The position numbers and the translations under genes were made by a program. The notes below the pieces were generated by a model, which worked only from the letters and a program-made list of their open reading frames with translations, did no database searches and was not told where the DNA came from. A stretch of 10,119 nt of DNA from GCA-2688775 sp964524225. GTDB taxonomy: Archaea; Nanobdellota; Nanobdellia; Woesearchaeales; GW2011-AR4. Below are positions 5,243 through 10,119 of the stretch, piece by piece. Where the stretch lies: positions 1 to 10,119 of the forward strand of contig CAZGEW010000050.1 of the NCBI GenBank assembly GCA_964524225.1, read 5' to 3'. Position 1 is the stretch's first letter; every line of letters begins with the position of its first letter.

Positions 5243-6154
5243 ATGTTAGACTTTAGGAAAATAAAAACAATTTCTATAAGGCAGAGAAAAAATAAGGTAA
5301 AATTAGGTAATTTAACAAAACCAGAAGACTCTAAGGTACTTATAAATACAATAGAATTTAATGAACTAATAGAAAAAATAATTAATGCATATAAAAAAAA
5401 TAAACGAATTATTTTGATGATGGGTGCACATGTAATAAAAGTTGGCATGAGTCTTCTAATTATCGATTTAATGAAAAAGGGCGTAATTAAACATATTGCA
5501 ATGAATGGTGCTGCCCCAATACATGACTTTGAGATTGCTTTGATTGGTGAGACTTCCGAATATGTAGAGAAATCGATAGAAGATGGAACATTTGGGATGA
5601 TAGAAGAGACAGGATACATACTAAATCAGGCAATAAAAGAAGGTGCAAAAAATAATTATGGAATGGGTTATGCAATCGGAAAGAAGATTAATAGTCTAAA
5701 TCTTCCAAACAAAGAGTACAGCGTATTATACAATGCATATAAATTAAATATTCCAGCAACAGTTCATGTTGCAATCGGGACTGATATTATACACCAACAT
5801 CCGAGTTGTGATGGAGCTGCAATTGGAAAAACCTCATATTATGATTTTAAGATTTTTACTGAAAGTGTTAGCAAGCTAGAAAATGGGGTTATTTTAAATA
5901 TAGGCAGTGCTGTTATACTTCCAGAAGTCTTTTTGAAAGCTTTGTCAATTGTAAGAAATCTGGGCTATAAAGTTGAAAACATAATAACTGCAAACTTTGA
6001 TATGATAGACCACTATAGACCACGAGAAAATGTAGTACAAAGACCAACATCATTAGGTGGAAAAGGCTATATAATAATTGAGAAACATGAAAAAACAATC
6101 CCAAGTATACATAGAAAAATAATAAATCACAAAAATCTCAAAGCGAAGCTTTGA
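5243..6154 (+). CDS. Deoxyhypusine-synthase-like protein of heptose clusters, function unknown
   Basis: The 303-residue protein is chosen from ATG 5243; an in-frame TTG at 5219 would overlap gmhA. Motifs include MMGAHVIKVGMSLLIIDLM (59-77), MNGAAPIHDFEIALIGETSE (87-106), HQHPSCDGAAIG (184-195), GVILNIGSAVILPEVF (215-230) and NVVQRPTSLGGKGY (263-276). The CDGAAIG segment and spacing resemble deoxyhypusine synthase, but where that enzyme has GGGVxKHH with its catalytic lysine this protein has NIGSAVILPE, so it should not make deoxyhypusine. From memory, close relatives occur beside heptose genes in bacteria; I cannot check this here. Its place between steps 1 and 2 suggests a role in the pathway, perhaps NAD-dependent or as a channelling partner. 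The last residues (about 296-303) are encoded by a strong hairpin. Confidence 0.75.
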   Translation: MLDFRKIKTISIRQRKNKVKLGNLTKPEDSKVLINTIEFNELIEKIINAYKKNKRIILMMGAHVIKVGMSLLIIDLMKKGVIKHIAMNGAAPIHDFEIALIGETSEYVEKSIEDGTFGMIEETGYILNQAIKEGAKNNYGMGYAIGKKINSLNLPNKEYSVLYNAYKLNIPATVHVAIGTDIIHQHPSCDGAAIGKTSYYDFKIFTESVSKLENGVILNIGSAVILPEVFLKALSIVRNLGYKVENIITANFDMIDHYRPRENVVQRPTSLGGKGYIIIEKHEKTIPSIHRKIINHKNLKAKL

Positions 6155-6161
6155 GATTTTT
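6131..6161 (+). terminator. Intra-operon hairpin with T-tract, possible attenuator
   Basis: AAAAATCTCAAAGC (6131-6144), GAA, GCTTTGAGATTTTT (6148-6161) form a perfect 14-bp stem with a triloop and a downstream T-run within the arm. The apex GCGAAGC is a sequence known to form an unusually stable mini-hairpin. It contains the stop codon of the preceding gene and ends 10 nt before the kinase ATG. It looks like a bacterial intrinsic terminator but sits within an operon, so partial termination, RNA processing or a chance/inserted palindrome are all possible. Confidence 0.65.
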
Positions 6162-6171
6162 ATACTATAGA

Positions 6172-7146
6172 ATGAAAGAACGACTATTGGCTATACTTAA
6201 TAAGTTCAAAGATAAAAAAATACTTGTTGTAGGAGATATAATGCTTGACAGATATATTTGGGGTGAGGTTAATAGGATAAGCCCTGAAGCGCCTGTACAA
6301 GTAGTTAATGTTGTTAAAGAAACTTATGCATGTGGTGGAGCTTCAAATGTTGCTAGCAATGCATCAGCATTAAAAGCTAAAGTCTATATGGTGGGAATAG
6401 CAGGAAATGACGAAGCGAAAAATGGGCTTTTGACAGAGTTAAGGAAAGCAGGTATTAATATAGAAGGCGTATTCATTGACAATGATAAGCCAACAACGCA
6501 AAAAGTTAGGGTTATGGGCAGAAACCAACAATTGTTAAGAATAGATTACGAAAAGAAAGAGCATACACATAAGGATATCAAGCAAAAAATGATTTTATTT
6601 TTAGAGAGGATTACGAAGGGTATGGATGTAATAGTAATTTCTGATTATGCAAAAGGCGTTATAACAAAAGATATGAGCACCAGAATAATTCAAATCTGTA
6701 ACCAAGATAATAAACCAATAATTGTTGATCCAAAGCCTGAGCACATAGACTTGTATTTAAATGTCACTTTAGTAACGCCAAATAATGCTGAGGCAAGTGA
6801 GATGAGTGGTATCGATGATGGAAATGACGAATCAGTTTTACAAATGGGTTCTAAGCTTTTAAAAAGATTAAATGCAAACATTTTGATTACTAGAGGCGAA
6901 AAGGGTATGTCATTATTTGAAAAAGAAGGTACCATAACCCATATTCCAGCAAAAGCTAAGGAAGTTTATAGTCTTATAGGGGCTGGTGATACTGTAGTTG
7001 CGACAATAGCCCTTGCACTTGCTTCTAACGCTACTTTGAAGGAAGCCTCTATCTTAGCTAATATTGCTGCAGGTATAAAAGTTGGAAAAATAGGAACTGC
7101 ATCTGTTAGCATTGACGAGATTAAGAAAGAAATTGAAAACGAATGA
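6172..7146 (+). CDS. hldA: D-glycero-beta-D-manno-heptose-7-phosphate kinase, PfkB family (HldE N-terminal type)
   Basis: Phosphorylates heptose 7-phosphate at C1 using ATP, the second pathway step. From ATG 6172 it has 324 residues, the size of a free-standing HldE kinase domain. An in-frame TTG at 6151 lies inside the hairpin and is rejected. PfkB landmarks are VVGDIMLDRYIWG (19-31), the substrate loop CGGASNVASN (54-63), VISDYAKGVI (155-164), IVDPKP (184-189), VTPNNAEAS (201-209), TRGEKG (240-245) and GAGDT (270-274), with catalytic base D273. The DRYIWG-x-x-x-RISPEAPVQV start is typical of HldE rather than ribokinase or fructokinase. Its stop overlaps the gmhB start (ATGA). Kinase and nucleotidyltransferase are separate genes here, unlike the fused HldE of enterobacteria. 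Confidence 0.9.
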   Translation: MKERLLAILNKFKDKKILVVGDIMLDRYIWGEVNRISPEAPVQVVNVVKETYACGGASNVASNASALKAKVYMVGIAGNDEAKNGLLTELRKAGINIEGVFIDNDKPTTQKVRVMGRNQQLLRIDYEKKEHTHKDIKQKMILFLERITKGMDVIVISDYAKGVITKDMSTRIIQICNQDNKPIIVDPKPEHIDLYLNVTLVTPNNAEASEMSGIDDGNDESVLQMGSKLLKRLNANILITRGEKGMSLFEKEGTITHIPAKAKEVYSLIGAGDTVVATIALALASNATLKEASILANIAAGIKVGKIGTASVSIDEIKKEIENE

Positions 7147-7676
7147 AAAAGGCAGTATTTATTGATAGGGATGGTACAATAATTGAAGATAAAGGATATG
7201 TTTACAAAATTAAGGATTTTAGGCTACTCCCAAATACAGTCAGAGGATTAAAATTATTACAAGGATATGCATTATTTATAGTTACAAATCAGTCCGGTAT
7301 AGGTAGGAAAATTTATAGCAAAGAAGACTTAAATGAATTCAATAATTATTTATTGAAAAAACTAAAAAAAAATAATATAAAAATTAAAAAAGTTTATTAT
7401 TGCGTACACAAGCCAGAAGATAATTGTAAATGCAGAAAACCAAACATAAAGTTTTTAAAAGATGCTGAAAAAGAATTTGGTATCAATTTAAAGAAATCAT
7501 TTGTTATTGGGGATATGAAGAGTGATTTTGAAATGGGTAAAAGAGCGTGTTGCAAGACAATTCATGTGTTGAGTGGACATGGTATCAAGTTTAAAGATGA
7601 AGTTAAACCTAACTATTTTGCAAAAGATTTATTCGATGCTGCAAAATGGATAATAAAAAATGACAAATTCAGATAA
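7143..7676 (+). CDS. gmhB: D-glycero-D-manno-heptose-1,7-bisphosphate 7-phosphatase
   Basis: Removes the 7-phosphate from heptose 1,7-bisphosphate, the third step. It is a 177-residue HAD phosphatase of GmhB length. Motif I is FIDRDGT (6-12) with D8 and D10. Motif II is VTNQSGIG (47-54) with T48. The zinc-binding loop CVHKPEDNCKC (87-97) provides C87, H89, C95 and C97 and is followed by RKP. Motif IV is GDMKSDFEMG (123-132) with D124 and D128. The complete catalytic and zinc sets indicate an active enzyme. Histidinol phosphatase is a close relative, but the heptose context decides for GmhB. The 4-nt overlap upstream and 17-nt overlap downstream point to translational coupling. Confidence 0.92.
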   Translation: MKKAVFIDRDGTIIEDKGYVYKIKDFRLLPNTVRGLKLLQGYALFIVTNQSGIGRKIYSKEDLNEFNNYLLKKLKKNNIKIKKVYYCVHKPEDNCKCRKPNIKFLKDAEKEFGINLKKSFVIGDMKSDFEMGKRACCKTIHVLSGHGIKFKDEVKPNYFAKDLFDAAKWIIKNDKFR

Positions 7677-8148
7677 AAAAATCATTACGATAGGCAAATT
7701 AATAAATTTAATAGTCAAATTTAAAAAGCAAAATAAAAAGATTGTAACGACAAACGGAGTTTTTGATATGCTCCATTTAGGCCATGTTAGGTATTTAGAG
7801 TATGCTAAAAGTCTCGGCGATATTCTTATAGTAGGTGTAAATGCTGATATTTCTGTAAGACAAAACAAAGGACCTAAAAGACCAATCAATGATGAGAAAT
7901 CGCGGATTAGGGTGTTAGCTGGACTCGAGAGTGTTGATTATGTTTTCTCGTTTAACGAGAAATATCCAAGTAAATGGCTTTCAAAGATTAAGCCAGATAT
8001 TCACGTAAAAGCTAATGACTATAAGCTAAACCAAATAATTGAAAAAGACGTTGTAGAGAAAAATGGCGGCAAAATTGTAATTGCAAAAATGATAGTTGGT
8101 TATTCTACAACCTCTTTAATAAATAGGATTATTGAATTATACGGTTAA
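7660..8148 (+). CDS. hldC: Heptose-1-phosphate nucleotidyltransferase (HldE C-terminal / RfaE2 type)
   Basis: Transfers a nucleotide (AMP in the characterised HldE family) onto heptose 1-phosphate, giving NDP-heptose. The 162-residue protein has the cytidylyltransferase-like fold. It shows TTNGVFDMLHLGHVRYLEYA (30-49) with the catalytic H39-x-G-H42, then LIVGVNADISVR (56-67), the KGPKRPIN segment (70-77), VDYVFSF (92-98), the KANDY motif (117-121) and the closing YSTTSLINRI (148-157), equivalent to the STT-type nucleotide contact. The pattern is that of HldE C-terminal domains, more than of glycerol-3-phosphate or FAD cytidylyltransferases. The adenylyl specificity is inferred from the family. 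The ATG lies within the last codons of gmhB; an upstream start is not needed. Confidence 0.88.
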   Translation: MTNSDKKIITIGKLINLIVKFKKQNKKIVTTNGVFDMLHLGHVRYLEYAKSLGDILIVGVNADISVRQNKGPKRPINDEKSRIRVLAGLESVDYVFSFNEKYPSKWLSKIKPDIHVKANDYKLNQIIEKDVVEKNGGKIVIAKMIVGYSTTSLINRIIELYG

Positions 8149-8153
8149 TTAGA

Positions 8154-9935
8154 ATGAAAAAATCTCAGATGGGGATTGGAAAAAGTTTGTTTGTTGTTAT
8201 CGGAATTGTGGGTTTAGCTTTAATTCTCATATTTTTAGTTATGGTGGGTTTTCTGACAGGTTCTGGCAATACGCTTGAATCCTTAATTAAGTCGCCTAAA
8301 GCAACAAAGCCTATTGCTGATGCGTTAAATGCAATAAAGATAGAAGTAGATGCATCTTCTATTGTTAATGAAATGCCAAAAATTATCTCTGTTGGTGTTG
8401 ATATTTCGCAATGGGGTGATACAATACATCAAACCTATTTTAGAGATAAACTGTTACAAGAGAATAATGTTAAATTAATTCGAACTGGACTTTTCCTAGA
8501 ACAAAATGTAGCTAGAAAAGCAAATAACTTTGATGAGTATGTTAGTCTGCTAAAACCACTTGATGAAGCTATTTTAGCATATAAAAAAGCAGGAGCTGAT
8601 GTCATTCTTACGATATATGGTATGCCAAAATGGTTAAGCAGTCGCTGCCAAATGATTTCTGACAGATACAAGTGTGATAAAGGTTCAGTCGCACCTCCAA
8701 GAGACTATGATGAGTGGTCAAAGTTTGTGAGTCAACTTGTAAGACATTACAAAAATGATATTGGGGTTGAGTTAATGTATGAAGTATGGAACGAGCCAGA
8801 CCAGAACTATATTTTTTCTATTGACACTTTTTGGACTGGAACAGAGCAAGAGTATTTCAAGCTTTATCAATATACTGTATATGGTACAAAAGAAGTGGAC
8901 AAAAATGCAAAAATAGGAGGCCCAGCTTCATCTGTTTATGATAAAGGAGCAATTGAAAATTTTATTAAATTTGCCTCTCAACAAAAATTGCCAATAGACT
9001 TTATTTCTTTCCATACCTACATTGGATGGAACAAATTTAAGGGTACTGAAGCTGAATACAAAGAAATGTCATCGAAAATAAGGCAGTGGCTTAGAGAAAA
9101 TGGTTATAATTCAAATACACCTTTGATTATTGATGAGTGGAATTACAATGCTGGATTTAACAGACCAAGAGAGCATGATGCAGAGTTAACTGCATCTTAT
9201 ATACCTTATGCATTAAAGAATATGCTAAATGGGGGTATTGATAGGCATACATTCTTTCATCTTGCAGATTTTACTAATACTCCGCAAGTATTTGGTGGTT
9301 CTCATGGAATATTTACACTTTCTGGCGTAGTAAAGCCATCTTATAATGCTTTACAGCTTGTATCAAAGCTAAGTGGTAAAGAAGAGAATGAACCAACTAA
9401 CCAACTTAAAGTTATAACATCTGAAATTGATTATATAACAGTTCTTGCGTCCCAAACAAAAGATAAAAAGACAAATAGAATTTTGATTTCTAATTTTGTG
9501 CCCATAGCTAAATCAAATGTATATTATATACAAAATCCTAGAGAAATAAAACTTACCATTACAAACCTTACAAATGGAGCATATACTATAAACAAATATA
9601 TTATTAGTGAAAGTCATTCAAATTCGTGTAGATACAACAAAAGAACAGAAACTAAGCCATCAAATAGAGTATGCGGTTTTGGAGGAGTGATTGATAAAAA
9701 GGTAGATTTAGCCAGAAAAGAAGCAGAGCTATTACCTAAGGAAACAAGAGATAGTGTATTTTTTTACGAATCTAATAACTCAATTAGTAGGATTAATGAA
9801 ATGGAAGGTGTAAGATTAGAATTAGTTGAGCAAAGAGATGCCATTGTTGATAATTCCAAATATTATGAATCTGTTGTGATGCAACCTTACTCTGTTTTGT
9901 TGGTCGAGCTCAAGGTAAGTAGATTTTCACAATAG
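8154..9935 (+). CDS. Membrane-anchored GH39-like glycoside hydrolase
   Basis: A 593-residue surface protein whose gene starts 5 nt after hldC. Residues 12-36 are a hydrophobic anchor preceded by MKKSQMGIGK, which recalls class III (pilin-like) archaeal signals. Residues 78-405 form a clan GH-A barrel like GH39: VGVDISQWG (80-88), LIRTGLF (108-114), YEVWNEPD (209-216) with acid/base E214, ISFHTYIGW (284-292), LIIDEWN (324-330) with nucleophile E328, and FFHLADF (367-373). The 114-residue spacing of the two glutamates fits the clan. Residues 415-593 look like a beta-rich accessory domain. The only four cysteines form two close pairs (C165/C174, C492/C507), suggesting disulfides outside the cell. 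PslG of Pseudomonas is a GH39 enzyme of exopolysaccharide production, so processing of a heptose-containing surface glycan is plausible. The substrate is unknown. Confidence 0.8.
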   Translation: MKKSQMGIGKSLFVVIGIVGLALILIFLVMVGFLTGSGNTLESLIKSPKATKPIADALNAIKIEVDASSIVNEMPKIISVGVDISQWGDTIHQTYFRDKLLQENNVKLIRTGLFLEQNVARKANNFDEYVSLLKPLDEAILAYKKAGADVILTIYGMPKWLSSRCQMISDRYKCDKGSVAPPRDYDEWSKFVSQLVRHYKNDIGVELMYEVWNEPDQNYIFSIDTFWTGTEQEYFKLYQYTVYGTKEVDKNAKIGGPASSVYDKGAIENFIKFASQQKLPIDFISFHTYIGWNKFKGTEAEYKEMSSKIRQWLRENGYNSNTPLIIDEWNYNAGFNRPREHDAELTASYIPYALKNMLNGGIDRHTFFHLADFTNTPQVFGGSHGIFTLSGVVKPSYNALQLVSKLSGKEENEPTNQLKVITSEIDYITVLASQTKDKKTNRILISNFVPIAKSNVYYIQNPREIKLTITNLTNGAYTINKYIISESHSNSCRYNKRTETKPSNRVCGFGGVIDKKVDLARKEAELLPKETRDSVFFYESNNSISRINEMEGVRLELVEQRDAIVDNSKYYESVVMQPYSVLLVELKVSRFSQ

Positions 9936-10094
9936 ACAGAGATTCCGAAAGTCATCAGAACAAACAGCAGAAAAATCAATACCACATTAATCAATAAACC
10001 AAATAACGATTGAGCATTAACTAAAAAACAATAAAATAAACAATATACCCTAATATCGCCATAGAGAATAGAAGCCGAATATCTTTTTCATACT

Positions 10095-10115
10095 GTCAGA
10101 GATTCTAGCTCTGAC
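10095..10115. repeat. 7-bp inverted repeat in the non-coding right end
   Basis: GTCAGAG and CTCTGAC flank a 7-nt spacer. The segment 9936-10119 after the glycosidase gene holds no convincing reading frame. The 9-mer CAGAGATTC occurs at 9937-9945 and again at 10097-10105 within this hairpin. It may mark the end of the operon or the border of the next locus; the window ends here. Confidence 0.4.
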
Positions 10116-10119
10116 GATA

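Noticed and set aside
5215..5619. Minus-strand open frame opposite the deoxyhypusine-synthase-like gene
   Set aside because: Antisense shadow of a well-patterned coding region in low-G+C DNA; the hydrophobic composition is what antisense of lysine- and isoleucine-rich codons produces.
6151..6171. TTG start for the heptose kinase
   Set aside because: It lies inside the strong hairpin and overlaps the previous stop. The ATG at 6172 gives the expected kinase N-terminus directly.
9937..10105. Direct repeat CAGAGATTC at 9937 and 10097 as transposon target or att sites
   Set aside because: Nine bases in a short A/T-rich tail, no integrase or transposase, and the second copy is explained by a local hairpin.

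Overview
The window looks like part of an AT-rich archaeal chromosome. The archaeal evidence is the N-terminus of a TATA-binding protein (minus strand, left edge), the archaeal/eukaryotic RNase P protein Rpp30 (RNP3), a membrane-anchored winged-helix protein of an archaeal type, and TATA-like boxes centred about 25 nt upstream of several start codons, as expected for leaderless transcripts. Strong A/T bias, AGA/AGG arginine codons, small genes and a Woesearchaeota/Pacearchaeota flavour to several proteins suggest a DPANN lineage. The lineage is inferred; the archaeal domain is better supported.

Left part (1-2946): divergent tbp (partial) and rnp3. These are followed on the plus strand by a secreted/membrane winged-helix protein, a PPC/DUF296 protein overlapping it by 4 nt, and a hypothetical protein whose N-terminus resembles a restriction-endonuclease-like fold. 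This part reads as ordinary housekeeping and regulatory genes.

Middle (2947-3742): a gene-poor stretch with one small predicted membrane protein and several inverted repeats. Two of these are GC-rich tandem hairpins (3483-3520 and 3526-3548) that stand out from the AT-rich surroundings and may be a structured RNA or a REP-like/mobile-element remnant.

Right part (3743-9935): a nucleotide-activated heptose locus. On the minus strand is a protein with a ribbon-helix-helix DNA-binding domain fused to a sugar nucleotidyltransferase-like domain whose nucleotide-binding loop is degenerate. Diverging from it is a tight plus-strand operon: gmhA (sedoheptulose-7-phosphate isomerase), a deoxyhypusine-synthase-like protein without the catalytic lysine, a PfkB-type heptose-7-phosphate kinase (HldE N-terminal type), gmhB (heptose bisphosphate phosphatase), a HldE C-terminal-type nucleotidyltransferase, and a membrane-anchored GH39-like glycosidase. 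The four recognised heptose enzymes are in pathway order. No HldD-type epimerase is in the window.

The shared promoter region holds a perfect 19-bp palindrome at the expected operon start site, and repeated AGTAT half-sites between the TATA-like box and start of the regulator gene. My main hypothesis is that the ribbon-helix-helix/nucleotidyltransferase fusion senses a sugar phosphate or nucleotide-heptose and controls both itself and the heptose/glycan operon. A 14-bp perfect stem with a GAA loop and T-tract lies inside the operon, overlapping the end of the deoxyhypusine-synthase-like gene, and may attenuate or process the transcript.
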